Shown piece after piece: positions 45,578 through 54,452 of a stretch of DNA of 58,947 nt (its first letter is position 1; every line of letters starts with the position of its first letter). The stretch lies in assembly GCA_024709105.1 (NCBI GenBank), contig JANJXJ010000011.1:1-58947 (forward strand), in the 5' to 3' direction. The notes below the pieces were generated by a model, which did no database searches, was not told the origin of the DNA, and saw only the letters and a list, made by a program, of their open reading frames with translations. Source of the stretch: Lentimicrobium sp. Its GTDB lineage: Bacteria > Bacteroidota > Bacteroidia > Bacteroidales > Lentimicrobiaceae. Position numbers and translations under genes: made by a program.

Positions 45578-45621
45578 CTCATACAATCCCAAATCCGCAA
45601 TCCTTTCACTCTTCGCAAGAA

Positions 45622-46392
45622 ATGCTTAACATTGCAAACTCAAAAACGACACTGTATATGCTTGTCTATAACACCATTGTTGAGAAAATGAATGCCGGCA
45701 GAAAACAACTGGCTGTGCTTATTGATCCTGATAAAACAGAAGATGCATCGTTGCAGTCTCTGCTTAAATATTCGGTTGATGCGGGTGTTGATTATTTTTT
45801 TGTTGGTGGCAGCCTCCTGATCAACAATCGTATGGACGAGTGTATAAAGATTCTGAAACAAGCCAACGATATTCCTGTCGTTCTTTTTCCCGGGAATACA
45901 CTTCAGATGAGCTGGAAAGCAGATGCCATACTATTTCTGTCGCTTATTTCGGGACGCAATGCCGAAATGCTGATAGGCCGGCATGTTATTTCTGCACCTT
46001 ACCTTAAATTGAGTCCGCTTCAGGTGATTCCAACCGGCTACATGCTGATAGAAAGTGGCCGGCCCACTGCTGTTTCGTACATGAGTAATTCTGATCCCAT
46101 TCCTGCTGATAAGGACGATATTGCCATGTGCACAGCAATGGCAGGCGAAATGCTTGGCCTTAAACTTATTTTCATGGATGCCGGAAGCGGAGCCATCAAT
46201 CCGGTGTCGAATCAGATGATCAGTCATGTAAAACAGAGCATAGGAGTTCCGCTTATCGTTGGAGGTGGAATCCGGACACCAGAAAAAGCCGCCGAAACGG
46301 CCTCAGCAGGAGCAGATGTAATTGTAATCGGAAATGCTGCTGAAAAAGACCCTGCTTTGGTTGCCGAAATAGCTGCTGCCATCAGAATTTAA
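45622..46392 (+). CDS. geranylgeranylglyceryl/heptaprenylglyceryl phosphate synthase
   Basis: Read from ATG 45622 (256 residues); an alternative ATG at 45658 gives 244. A TIM-barrel prenyltransferase joining a prenyl diphosphate to sn-glycerol 1-phosphate. Visible: AGRKQLAVLIDPDKT, FVGGSLL, VVLFPGNTLQMS, ALLIESGRPT-like MLIESGRPTAVSYMSN, FMDAGSGA and VGGGIRTPEKA with GADVIVIGNA. This is the group of GGGP synthases known from Bacteroidota, best known from archaeal ether lipids. The frame also stays open 49 codons upstream through the pyrimidine-rich repeat; that part looks non-coding. Confidence 0.92.
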   Translation: MLNIANSKTTLYMLVYNTIVEKMNAGRKQLAVLIDPDKTEDASLQSLLKYSVDAGVDYFFVGGSLLINNRMDECIKILKQANDIPVVLFPGNTLQMSWKADAILFLSLISGRNAEMLIGRHVISAPYLKLSPLQVIPTGYMLIESGRPTAVSYMSNSDPIPADKDDIAMCTAMAGEMLGLKLIFMDAGSGAINPVSNQMISHVKQSIGVPLIVGGGIRTPEKAAETASAGADVIVIGNAAEKDPALVAEIAAAIRI

Positions 46393-46410
46393 AACCAAAG
46401 AATACATTTC

Positions 46411-48540
46411 ATGAAACAGTTTTTAATTATTGCTCTGATTTTTTTCAGCTGGCAGCAAAATTTTGCCCAGGATAAGGTGATTGATCCCGTTGAGATCATG
46501 ACCAATCGCAAACTTTATCCAACAGGTTTGTCGAACCTGCAATGGCGCGGTGACACCGACAATTTTACCTGGCAGGAAGCTGCATTGCTGCTGCAGGGGA
46601 ATGTAAAAAATGGCAAAACCGATACCATACTTACGCTTTCAGCCCTTAATAACAGCCTGACTGCAGCAGGATTTGCCGAAATGAGACGACTGCCCTTCGC
46701 AGGATGGAAGAACAATTCCGTGATTTCTTTCACTTCGGGAGATAAATTTCTGGAATATGATTTCGTTTCTGCTCAGGTAAAAATGGTGAACAGCAGCGAC
46801 AGCCTGGCTGAAAATGCAGAAATGGCTCCCGGGACATCCTGGGTAGCCTATACCATTAAAAACAACCTTTTTGTCTCTGATGGAACCCATAAGATTCAGG
46901 TTACCCATGATGAGAACCCAGGTATTGTTAACGGCAAATCGGTGCACCGCAATGAGTTTGGCATTGAAAAGGGCATTTTCTGGTCACCATCAGGCAAATT
47001 GCTGGCATTTTACAGAATGGATGAATCCATGGTTACCGAGTATCCGCTGGTAGATGTAACTGCCAGGGTAGCCGGTTTGAATAACATTCGTTATCCCATG
47101 GCCGGAATGAAGAGCCATCATGTTACTGTGGGAATTTTTAATCCTGAAACCAGGGAAACGGTTTTTATGAATACCGGAGAGCCTGCAGAGCAGTACCTTA
47201 CCAATATCGCCTGGAGCCCGGATGAAAAGTCGTTGTACATTGCTGTGCTCAACCGCGACCAGAATCACATGAAACTCAACCGCTACAATGCTGTGAGCGG
47301 TGATTTTGAACTTACGCTCTTTGAAGAGATCAACGAGAGATACGTTGAACCGCTGCATCCCATGATTTTCCTTCCCGGGAAACCCGGACAATTTATCTGG
47401 CAGAGTCAGAGAGACGGATTTAACCATCTTTATTTATATGGTACAGACGGGAAATTGATCCGGCAACTTACTTCAGGCAAATGGATGGTAAACGATGTAG
47501 TCGGTTTTGAGGCAGGTGGAGAAGGGATTTTCTATACCTCAACCGAAGTCAGTCCGCTGGAAAGGCAACTGTATTATCTGAATCTGAAAAACCTGAAAAC
47601 CCTGAGACTTACATCCGAAACGGGAACCCATACGCCTGTGCTTCGTGCAGATGGAAAATATTTTATCAGCCGTTACAGCAGCCGGAGTGTACCCGCCGAA
47701 ATATATCTGGCTGACCATAAAGCAAAGAAAATAAGGACATTACATAGATCGGCGAACCCGCTTGAAGGATATGCCCTTGGAGAAACATCATTTATTACCT
47801 TAAAAGCCGGAGATGGCACAGATTTGTATTGCCGCCTGATTAAACCTGCCGGATTTGATCCCGCCAGAAAGTATCCTGTGTTTATTTATGTTTACGGAGG
47901 TCCTCATGCACAGTTGGTAACAGAAACATGGCTGGGTGGAGCCAACCTGTTTTTGAATTATATGGCTCAGCAGGGTTATGTGGTATTTACACTCGATAAC
48001 AGGGGCTCGGCCAACCGCGGTTTTGCTTTTGAAAGTGTAATTCACCGCAATCTGGGCAAAGCCGAGATGGAAGACCAGATGACAGGTGTGGAATACCTGA
48101 AGTCGTTGCCCTGGGTGGATGCCGAGCGTATAGGTGTGGATGGCTGGAGTTATGGCGGATTTATGGCCATTTCGCTGAAACTCAATTATCCGGAGGCATT
48201 TAAGGTTGCCACTGCAGGCGGTCCGGTAATTGACTGGAAGTTCTATGAAGTAATGTATGGAGAACGCTATATGGATACTCCTGAGCAAAATCCTGAAGGA
48301 TATAAATCTGCATCTTTACTCGAAAAAGCCGGTAAACTTGAAGGTAAATTACTCATTATCCATGGCGCTCAGGATAATACCGTGGTTTGGCAGCACAGTC
48401 TTGAGTTTTTAAGGGCATGTATTTCTGCCGGAAAGCAGGTAGATTACTTTGTTTACCCAACCCATGAGCACAATGTTATGGGTCCCGACCGCAGCCATCT
48501 TTTTATAAAAATTGCTGATTACTTTAATGAAAACCTTTAA
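46411..48540 (+). CDS. S9B dipeptidyl-peptidase IV-like serine peptidase
   Basis: A 709-residue exported peptidase (signal peptide about 1-19, ending in FAQ). The N-terminal half (about 50-440) is the beta-propeller (DPPIV_N), with the EFGIEKGIFWSPSG and RMDESMVTEYPLVD segments. The C-terminal half is the alpha/beta hydrolase: FIYVYGGPHAQLV, DNRGSANRG, nucleophile Ser580 in GWSYGGF, Asp655 in GAQDNTV, and His687 in THEHNV. By family it removes X-Pro or X-Ala dipeptides from peptide N-termini in the periplasm. It follows GGGP synthase after 18 nt and ends in a strong terminator. Confidence 0.95.
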   Translation: MKQFLIIALIFFSWQQNFAQDKVIDPVEIMTNRKLYPTGLSNLQWRGDTDNFTWQEAALLLQGNVKNGKTDTILTLSALNNSLTAAGFAEMRRLPFAGWKNNSVISFTSGDKFLEYDFVSAQVKMVNSSDSLAENAEMAPGTSWVAYTIKNNLFVSDGTHKIQVTHDENPGIVNGKSVHRNEFGIEKGIFWSPSGKLLAFYRMDESMVTEYPLVDVTARVAGLNNIRYPMAGMKSHHVTVGIFNPETRETVFMNTGEPAEQYLTNIAWSPDEKSLYIAVLNRDQNHMKLNRYNAVSGDFELTLFEEINERYVEPLHPMIFLPGKPGQFIWQSQRDGFNHLYLYGTDGKLIRQLTSGKWMVNDVVGFEAGGEGIFYTSTEVSPLERQLYYLNLKNLKTLRLTSETGTHTPVLRADGKYFISRYSSRSVPAEIYLADHKAKKIRTLHRSANPLEGYALGETSFITLKAGDGTDLYCRLIKPAGFDPARKYPVFIYVYGGPHAQLVTETWLGGANLFLNYMAQQGYVVFTLDNRGSANRGFAFESVIHRNLGKAEMEDQMTGVEYLKSLPWVDAERIGVDGWSYGGFMAISLKLNYPEAFKVATAGGPVIDWKFYEVMYGERYMDTPEQNPEGYKSASLLEKAGKLEGKLLIIHGAQDNTVVWQHSLEFLRACISAGKQVDYFVYPTHEHNVMGPDRSHLFIKIADYFNENL

Positions 48541-48585
48541 TCAGCCGGGGTTCTGACTTTAATCCTGATATTAGTAATTTTCAGA

Positions 48586-48622
48586 AACAGTTTCACCGGA
48601 AAAGGGTGGAACTGTTTTTTTT
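48586..48622 (+). terminator. terminator after the S9 peptidase gene
   Basis: AACAGTTTCACC (48586-48597) pairs with GGTGGAACTGTT (48605-48616) with one G-T pair, 7-nt loop, followed by Ts to 48622. A second copy of part of the loop side in inverted orientation lies near 48653-48668 (CTTTTCCGG). Confidence 0.85.
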
Positions 48623-48783
48623 GAAAAGCAATGAGCGCAACTCATAAAAAAGGCTTTTCCGGAGAAACAACCTGAAAAGAAATCAGAAAATGAGTATGAT
48701 AACCTTAACTTAGAGGAGAAAATTAAGCAAATATTCTCCTGATAGTTAATACAGATTGGGCGTTTCCACTCCGGAAAATCCTG

Positions 48784-48791
48784 TACATTTG
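48784..48791 (+). promoter_or_regulatory. promoter element before the aminotransferase; decides its start
   Basis: TACATTTG matches TAnnTTTG. Since transcription should start near 48798, the upstream TTG (48756) cannot be the translation start; ATG 48846 (leader of about 48 nt) fits the family's N-terminus. Confidence 0.45.
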
Positions 48792-48845
48792 CAGCCGGAA
48801 ATAATGCCTGAAGAATTAAGTCAACAACTACAAAATCGCTTACAG

Positions 48846-49976
48846 ATGAAGAAGATTGCAATGGTTGACCTGAAAAGTCAATATGAAAAAATCAAGCCTG
48901 AGATTGATCAGGCCATTCAGGATGTGGTAAACTCCACTGCTTTTATCAATGGCCCGGCAGTAAAGGGATTTCAGGAAGATATGGAAAAGTATCTGAATGT
49001 AAAACATGTAATTCCTTGTGCCAACGGAACCGATGCCTTGCAGGTTGCCATGATGGCGCTGGGGATAAAGCCCGGTGACGAAGTAATTACTTCTAACTTC
49101 ACCTTTATTGCAACTGCTGAAGTAATTGCCTTGCTGGGATATACTCCTGTAGTTGTTGATGTTGATCCGCATACATTTAATATTGACCCCGAGTCGGTTC
49201 GCAAAGCCATTACTCCAAAAACCCGTGCTATTGTGCCGGTTCATCTCTTTGGCCAGTGCGCCGATATGGATGCCATGATGCAAATTGCTCAGGAACACAA
49301 TCTGTTTGTAATTGAAGATGCTTGTCAGGCCATTGGTGCTGATTATATTTTTGCTGATGGCAGTCGCAAAAAAGCCGGCACCATCGGGCACGTGGGATGT
49401 ACGTCGTTCTTCCCTAGCAAAAACTTAGGCTGCTATGGCGATGGTGGTGCAATTTTTACCAACAACGATGAACTGGCTGCTCAACTTAGAGTTGTAGTTA
49501 ATCATGGAATGACTGTGCGCTATTATCATGATTATGTTGGAGTTAATAGTCGTCTCGACAGCATTCAGGCAGCAATACTCAGAGTTAAACTGGCCCGGTT
49601 GGACGATTATGCCGCTGCCCGCAACTATGCTGCGTCATACTATGACAAGGCATTTGAAAATCATCCTAAACTTAAGACTCCTGCCAGGTTTGAAAAATCT
49701 ACCCATGTTTTTCATCAATATACCCTCGTAACCGAAGGTGTTGACCGCAATGCCATGCAGGAATTTCTGGCTTCGAAAGAAGTGCCGGCCATGATTTATT
49801 ATCCGGTTCCCCTGCATATGCAAAAAGCATATCTCGACCCCCGCTATAAAGAAGGTGATTTCCCGGCTACAGAACATCTTTGTAAAACTGTAATTTCATT
49901 GCCCATGCATACTGAGCTGGATGAAGAGCAGTTAAAACATATTACAGATTCTGTACTGGAATTCGTAAACCGGTAA
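48846..49976 (+). CDS. DegT/DnrJ/EryC1-family aminotransferase, WbpE-like
   Basis: A 376-residue PLP-dependent sugar aminotransferase. Start chosen at ATG 48846 because the family begins MVDLKSQY-like and the promoter element lies at 48784. Visible: DLKSQYEKIKPEIDQAI, CANGTDALQVAM, EVITSNFTFIATAE, HLFGQCADMD, EDACQAIGA, and the PLP lysine in TSFFPSKNLGCYGDGG; RLDSIQAAIL and YYPVPLHMQKAY follow. It resembles WbpE, which aminates the 3-keto group of UDP-GlcNAc-derived uronic acid. A WbpD-like acetyltransferase follows at 50243; the matching dehydrogenases are not in the window. Confidence 0.9.
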   Translation: MKKIAMVDLKSQYEKIKPEIDQAIQDVVNSTAFINGPAVKGFQEDMEKYLNVKHVIPCANGTDALQVAMMALGIKPGDEVITSNFTFIATAEVIALLGYTPVVVDVDPHTFNIDPESVRKAITPKTRAIVPVHLFGQCADMDAMMQIAQEHNLFVIEDACQAIGADYIFADGSRKKAGTIGHVGCTSFFPSKNLGCYGDGGAIFTNNDELAAQLRVVVNHGMTVRYYHDYVGVNSRLDSIQAAILRVKLARLDDYAAARNYAASYYDKAFENHPKLKTPARFEKSTHVFHQYTLVTEGVDRNAMQEFLASKEVPAMIYYPVPLHMQKAYLDPRYKEGDFPATEHLCKTVISLPMHTELDEEQLKHITDSVLEFVNR

Positions 49977-50122
49977 GAAAACTTTTTTTCTGCATAAAAT
50001 GCCGATAAATTCTGGATGGCTGTTTAGATGAGAATATATTTCGTCTATTTTAGTTTCTGAAAGTCAATTGTTTATTGGTGTTTAACCAAGGGTTTAAATA
50101 CTATTTTTAATTTTTTTTGCTC

Positions 50123-50149
50123 AGCCGGATAAACTTCCGGCTTTTTTTT
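50123..50149 (+). terminator. terminator after the aminotransferase gene
   Basis: AGCCGG (50123-50128) pairs with CCGGCT (50137-50142), 8-nt loop, followed by eight Ts. It separates the aminotransferase from the acetyltransferase-galE-rfbB group. Confidence 0.8.
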
Positions 50150-50179
50150 GATTTGTGAAGTGACAATTCATTATTTTTG
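50147..50179 (+). promoter_or_regulatory. candidate promoter of the acetyltransferase-galE-rfbB operon
   Basis: TTTG (50147-50150), 21-nt spacer, TATTTTTG (50172-50179), 63 nt before the ATG at 50243. The -33 element overlaps the T tract of the preceding terminator. Confidence 0.4.
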
Positions 50180-50242
50180 AATATAAATAACATGGCGGGT
50201 AGTAAAAATATTTTCCTGCTCTACATGCCAAAGTGATAAGAC

Positions 50243-50821
50243 ATGGAAAAAAACTATTTTGCACACGAAACCGCTGTTATTGACGAGGGTTGTGTGATAG
50301 GAGCCGGAAGCCGGATATGGCATTTCAGCCATCTTATGAGTGGATGTGAATTGGGCGAAAACTGCAATCTGGGTCAGAATGTGGTAGTGTCGCCCGGAGT
50401 GAAACTTGGAAAAAATGTAAAAGTACAGAACAACGTGTCAATTTACACAGGTGTAATTTGTGAAGACGATGTTTTTCTGGGGCCTTCCATGGTTTTTACC
50501 AATGTGGTAAATCCGCGCAGTGCTGTGGTGAGGCGTGGAAGCTATTCCGAAACAATTGTGAGGAAAGGCGCTTCCATCGGGGCAAATGCAACCATTGTGT
50601 GCGGGCACGATATTGGCGAATATGCCTTTATAGGTGCCGGGGCTGTTGTTACCCGCACTGTTCCTGCATATGCATTGGTTGTAGGGAATCCGGCCCGGCA
50701 GGTTGGGTGGATGAGTGAATATGGCCACCGCCTGAGTTTCGATGCACAAGGCTTTGCTTTTTGCCCCGAAAGCAAAGAAAAATATCAGCTTAGCGAAGGA
50801 AAAGTAAAGAAAATAAACTGA
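50243..50821 (+). CDS. left-handed beta-helix N-acetyltransferase, WbpD-like
   Basis: A 192-residue hexapeptide-repeat acyltransferase: repeats such as [45 protein letters not shown], then [23 protein letters not shown] with the loop [12 protein letters not shown] containing the active-site region. It resembles WbpD/WlbB, which N-acetylates the 3-amino group of UDP-2-acetamido-3-amino-2,3-dideoxy-glucuronate. It is followed by galE after 16 nt. Together with the WbpE-like gene this suggests a 2,3-diacetamido sugar in the surface glycan. Confidence 0.88.
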   Translation: MEKNYFAHETAVIDEGCVIGAGSRIWHFSHLMSGCELGENCNLGQNVVVSPGVKLGKNVKVQNNVSIYTGVICEDDVFLGPSMVFTNVVNPRSAVVRRGSYSETIVRKGASIGANATIVCGHDIGEYAFIGAGAVVTRTVPAYALVVGNPARQVGWMSEYGHRLSFDAQGFAFCPESKEKYQLSEGKVKKIN

Positions 50822-50837
50822 CTCTAAACTCTGAAAA

Positions 50838-51857
50838 ATGAAAATACTGGTAACCGGAGGAACCGGATACATTGGCTCACATACCGTGGTTGAATTGCAG
50901 CAGCAAGGTTATGACGTTGTAATTGTCGATAATCTCTCCAATTCTCATGCAGGAGTGGTTGACCGGATTGCCGAAATTACAGGCAAACGCCCTGAATTCT
51001 ATAATTTTGACCTGATTGACAGAGAGAAAACCAAAACTTTTTTTGAAATCTGCAAGGATATTTCCGGAATTATCCATTTTGCCGCTTACAAAGCGGTGGG
51101 TGAATCCATGAATAACCCCCTGATGTATTATCGGAACAACCTCGATTCGCTCATCAATATACTTCAGGGCATGCAGGACAATGGGATATCAAATCTGGTT
51201 TTTTCATCTTCATGCACTGTTTACGGGCAACCTGATGAGCTGCCTGTGCGTGAAACTTCACCCATTAAAGAAGCCTGGTCGCCTTACGGGAATACCAAGC
51301 AGATGTCTGAACAAATTTTGAAGTTTGCCGTTGAGGCGCATTCTCTTAAAACTATTGCGCTGAGATATTTTAACCCGATTGGTGCCCATGAGTCTGCGCT
51401 CATTGGCGAATTGCCTCTGGGTATTCCCAATAATCTTGTTCCATTTATTACCCAAACAGCCATTGGTTTGAGGAAGTCACTCAGTGTGTTTGGCTCTGAT
51501 TACAATACCCCTGATGGAACTGCCATTCGCGATTACATACATGTGGTTGACCTTGCCAAGGCCCATGTGGTAGCTGTTGACAGGATGATTTCGGGAAAAA
51601 CTAAATTGCCTTTCGAGATTTTTAACCTGGGAACAGGCAATGGTTTCAGTGTGCTAGAAGTAATTCAGTCCTTTGAGAAAGTAAGTGGCGGGAAATTAAA
51701 CTATCAGATTGTTGACCGCCGTCCTGGGGATGTTGAAAAAGTGTGGGCCGATACTTCCTTCGCCAACGAAGAGCTGGGCTGGAAAGCCTTGAAAAATCTG
51801 GATGAAATGATGTTGTCGGCCTGGAACTGGGAAAAAGCACTGGCAAATAAAAAATAA
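50838..51857 (+). CDS. galE: UDP-glucose 4-epimerase
   Basis: A 339-residue extended SDR: NAD loop TGGTGYIGSHT at the N-terminus, DNLSNS, HFAAYKAVGESM, catalytic Ser in FSSSCTVYG and Tyr-x3-Lys in YGNTKQMSE, RYFNPIGAH, and DYIHVVDLAKAH. It interconverts UDP-glucose and UDP-galactose (or the GlcNAc forms) in the cytoplasm. Full-length. It is part of a nucleotide-sugar operon with the acetyltransferase and rfbB (16-nt gaps on both sides). Confidence 0.95.
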   Translation: MKILVTGGTGYIGSHTVVELQQQGYDVVIVDNLSNSHAGVVDRIAEITGKRPEFYNFDLIDREKTKTFFEICKDISGIIHFAAYKAVGESMNNPLMYYRNNLDSLINILQGMQDNGISNLVFSSSCTVYGQPDELPVRETSPIKEAWSPYGNTKQMSEQILKFAVEAHSLKTIALRYFNPIGAHESALIGELPLGIPNNLVPFITQTAIGLRKSLSVFGSDYNTPDGTAIRDYIHVVDLAKAHVVAVDRMISGKTKLPFEIFNLGTGNGFSVLEVIQSFEKVSGGKLNYQIVDRRPGDVEKVWADTSFANEELGWKALKNLDEMMLSAWNWEKALANKK

Positions 51858-51873
51858 CCTTAAAATAATAATT

Positions 51874-52929
51874 ATGAAGACCATTCTGATTACCGGAGGT
51901 GCCGGATTTATTGGCTCGCATGTGGTGAGACTTTTTGTAAACAAATATCCTGATTACAAAATTGTTAACCTCGACAAACTTACATATGCCGGGAATCTGG
52001 CTAACCTGTCCGACATCGAGAAAAAGCCAAATTATGTTTTCGAGAAGGCCGATATTACCAATGGAGAAGAGATGCAAAGTCTTTTTGCCAGATATCAGTT
52101 TGACGGTGTAGTGCATCTCGCTGCTGAGTCGCATGTAGATCGTTCCATTGCCAATCCTATGGAATTTATAATGACCAATATTGTTGGAACTGTAAATCTG
52201 CTGAATGCAGCCCGTTCCATCTGGAAAGATAATTTTGAAGGGAAGCGCTTTTATCATATCTCAACCGATGAGGTGTATGGTTCGCTGGGTGATGAGGGTA
52301 AATTTCTGGAGACCACCCCTTACGATCCACGCAGTCCTTATTCAGCCAGCAAAGCCAGCAGCGATCATCTGGTGAGGGCATATTTTCACACCTATCATAT
52401 GCCTGTGGTATTGTCGAATTGCTCCAATAACTACGGCCCATATCAGTTTCCTGAAAAACTTATTCCCCTCTTTATACATAACATCCGCAACAATAAGCCT
52501 TTGCCTGTTTACGGGAAAGGCGAAAATGTGCGCGACTGGTTGTATGTAGAGGATCATGCCATAGCGATTGACCTTATTTTCCATAAGGGAGCCGATGGTG
52601 AAACCTACAACATCGGGGGCAACAATGAGTGGCAGAATATTAAGCTCATCAAGAAGCTTTGCGAAATTATGGACCGCAAGCTTGGCCGTGAAACCGGAGA
52701 GTCGGAAAAACTTATTACCTACGTAAAAGACAGAGCCGGCCACGACCTCCGTTATGCCATTGATGCCACCAAAATTAAAAACGAATTGGGGTGGGAGCCT
52801 ACAATCAAATTTACTGAAGGGTTTGAATCAACAGTAGATTGGTACCTGAGCAATGAAGAATGGCTGAACAACGTTACTTCGGGCGATTATCAGAAATACT
52901 ACGAGGAACAATACGTTAAGCGCGGGTAA
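51874..52929 (+). CDS. rfbB: dTDP-glucose 4,6-dehydratase
   Basis: A 351-residue extended SDR: TGGAGFIGSHV, NLDKLTYAGNLANL, HLAAESHVDRSI, STDEVYGSLGDEGKF, Tyr-x3-Lys in YSASKASSDHLVRAY, NCSNNYGPYQFPEKLIPL, GENVRDWLYVEDH and YNIGGNNEW. It converts dTDP-glucose to dTDP-4-keto-6-deoxyglucose, the first committed step to dTDP-rhamnose and other 6-deoxysugars. RfbA, C and D are not next to it here. Last gene of the operon; a terminator follows. Confidence 0.96.
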   Translation: MKTILITGGAGFIGSHVVRLFVNKYPDYKIVNLDKLTYAGNLANLSDIEKKPNYVFEKADITNGEEMQSLFARYQFDGVVHLAAESHVDRSIANPMEFIMTNIVGTVNLLNAARSIWKDNFEGKRFYHISTDEVYGSLGDEGKFLETTPYDPRSPYSASKASSDHLVRAYFHTYHMPVVLSNCSNNYGPYQFPEKLIPLFIHNIRNNKPLPVYGKGENVRDWLYVEDHAIAIDLIFHKGADGETYNIGGNNEWQNIKLIKKLCEIMDRKLGRETGESEKLITYVKDRAGHDLRYAIDATKIKNELGWEPTIKFTEGFESTVDWYLSNEEWLNNVTSGDYQKYYEEQYVKRG

Positions 52930-52965
52930 CCTCTGATTGAGCTCAAAAGAAATATGAAATTTTTG

Positions 52966-53003
52966 AAAACAGAAGATGCAAAGTCTGTGTCTTCTGTTTT
53001 TTT
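52966..53003 (+). terminator. terminator after rfbB
   Basis: Perfect 11-bp arms AAAACAGAAGA (52966-52976) and TCTTCTGTTTT (52990-53000), 13-nt loop, T tract to 53003. Confidence 0.8.
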
Positions 53004-53024
53004 ATACCCTCATAAATTATATGT

Positions 53025-53399
53025 ATGAAGAACAGGCTGTTAATTGTTTTGCTTCTCATTACCTCATTGTTTGTCTACTTAGAGTGGGGAGGAGACAACA
53101 GCTCCTTTTTGTTTAAGCTTGAGTTTGATGTACTGGGTAAACTTATCAGTAATCCAGTTTCTGTTTTACATCCGTTTGTGATTCTTCCACTGTTAGGGCA
53201 AATGTTGCTGCTGATTGCGCTGTTTTTTAATTCACCCGGTAAATGGTTGCTGTTTGCAGGAATAGTTTTTCTTTCTTTGTTGCCAGCTGTTATTCTTTTG
53301 GTTGGATTGCTGTCAGTAAACATCAAAATATTGTTGTCGCTTCTGCCTTATCTGGTTGTGCTGATTTTGGTTGTTAAAAGAATAATAATCAGCACGTAG
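53025..53399 (+). CDS. small four-helix membrane protein, function unknown
   Basis: A 124-residue protein with four hydrophobic segments (about 4-20, 45-66, 73-98, 102-120) separated by short loops; the first loop carries WGGDNSSF. No family recognised. It starts 22 nt after the rfbB terminator and is followed by a T9SS cargo gene 112 nt on. Confidence 0.6.
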   Translation: MKNRLLIVLLLITSLFVYLEWGGDNSSFLFKLEFDVLGKLISNPVSVLHPFVILPLLGQMLLLIALFFNSPGKWLLFAGIVFLSLLPAVILLVGLLSVNIKILLSLLPYLVVLILVVKRIIIST

Positions 53400-53511
53400 A
53401 TATTTGAACTTAGTTTTCTATATATTTGTAATTAATTGATGTGTGTTTATTGATTGGTTTGAAGCCTGTGAATCTCTGAGAAAACTATTTTTTATTTAAT
53501 GCTTTGCTATT

Positions 53512-54435
53512 ATGAAAAACTTAATCCTGCTTGTTTTTTTGATAATTTCAATCTCAGGCTTTTCACAGGTGCCTGATTATTTTGCCAATAATCCTGAATG
53601 GAGAGTAAGTTATAAGTTTGGGGGCTATGGTGATTGTTTAATTGTGAATGAGTATGTAGAGTATATTAAAGGCGATACCCTCATTAATGGAAAGTTTTAT
53701 CAAAAGATGCACAGCCGTGGCTATGAGTATGAAATATGGTTAGGACCCCTCCCCAGCCATGATTGTGATTTTACTAAATATTATTATAATCATATTGCAG
53801 CCTGTGTGAGGCAAGAGGGAAGAAAGGTTTACGTGATAATCCCGTCAGAAAATGAAGAACAACTTTTGTACGATTTTGATCTAAAGGTTGGGGATACACT
53901 TCCGGTTACATCATTTTGTTTTCCCTGGGGTGGTCTAGGCATGCCCGGCGTGATAGCAATTGATAGTTTGATGATCGGAAATGAGTACAGAAAAGTTTTT
54001 GAAACAACCAGCATTTTTTTTGGCAACCTCTATGAGGGAATTGGATTCGGAGGTGGATTTTTAGGTGATTGTTCAATTTTTAGCGAATTTCCATCTGATT
54101 TGCGCTGTTTTGCAATTAACGGAACTCCTTATTTGCCTGAATTGAACGGAGAATGTGAATTGAATGTTGGCTTTGCTGAATTGCCTGGAAATTTAAATCC
54201 CTTGGTATATCCGAATCCGGCCTCCGATTTCTTTATGTTTGAAGCTGGCAGACATACGGAAAATTTGCTTTTTAAACTGTATTCTTTTTCAGGAGGAGAA
54301 ATAGAGGCAAATTATAAAAAGTTAGAACAGGGAAAATATCTGTTTGATATAGCTAAATTAGCCAAAGGAGTTTATCTGCTCAAATATACTGATGAAATTA
54401 AGTTACAGGGCTACGTTAAAATAATAAAACAGTAG
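53512..54435 (+). CDS. secreted protein with T9SS type A sorting domain
   Basis: A 307-residue protein: signal peptide (about 1-19, ending GFSQ), a mature body of about 200 residues with several Cys and aromatic residues and no enzyme motif I can name, and a C-terminal sorting domain (about 230-307) with VYPNPASDFFMFEA, FKLYSFSGGEIE and LAKGVYLLKYTDE. This marks it as cargo of the type IX secretion system, attached to or released from the cell surface. It is convergent with the GMC oxidoreductase gene, 17 nt apart. Confidence 0.82.
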   Translation: MKNLILLVFLIISISGFSQVPDYFANNPEWRVSYKFGGYGDCLIVNEYVEYIKGDTLINGKFYQKMHSRGYEYEIWLGPLPSHDCDFTKYYYNHIAACVRQEGRKVYVIIPSENEEQLLYDFDLKVGDTLPVTSFCFPWGGLGMPGVIAIDSLMIGNEYRKVFETTSIFFGNLYEGIGFGGGFLGDCSIFSEFPSDLRCFAINGTPYLPELNGECELNVGFAELPGNLNPLVYPNPASDFFMFEAGRHTENLLFKLYSFSGGEIEANYKKLEQGKYLFDIAKLAKGVYLLKYTDEIKLQGYVKIIKQ

Positions 54436-54452
54436 CTTAATCTACTTTCAGG

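Noticed and set aside
45226-45618. Open frame on the minus strand through the repeat island, Lys/Arg-rich
   Set aside because: It simply translates the tandem repeat (KDKRKKT units), overlaps the ahcY promoter and has no recognisable domain.
48756-48845. Longer N-terminus of the aminotransferase from TTG 48756
   Set aside because: It would span the predicted promoter element, and family members begin at the later Met.
48840-49391. 183-codon open frame on the minus strand
   Set aside because: Antisense to the DegT-family aminotransferase; a shadow frame.
51646-52257. 203-codon open frame on the minus strand
   Set aside because: Antisense to galE and rfbB; composition is not protein-like and no start signal.
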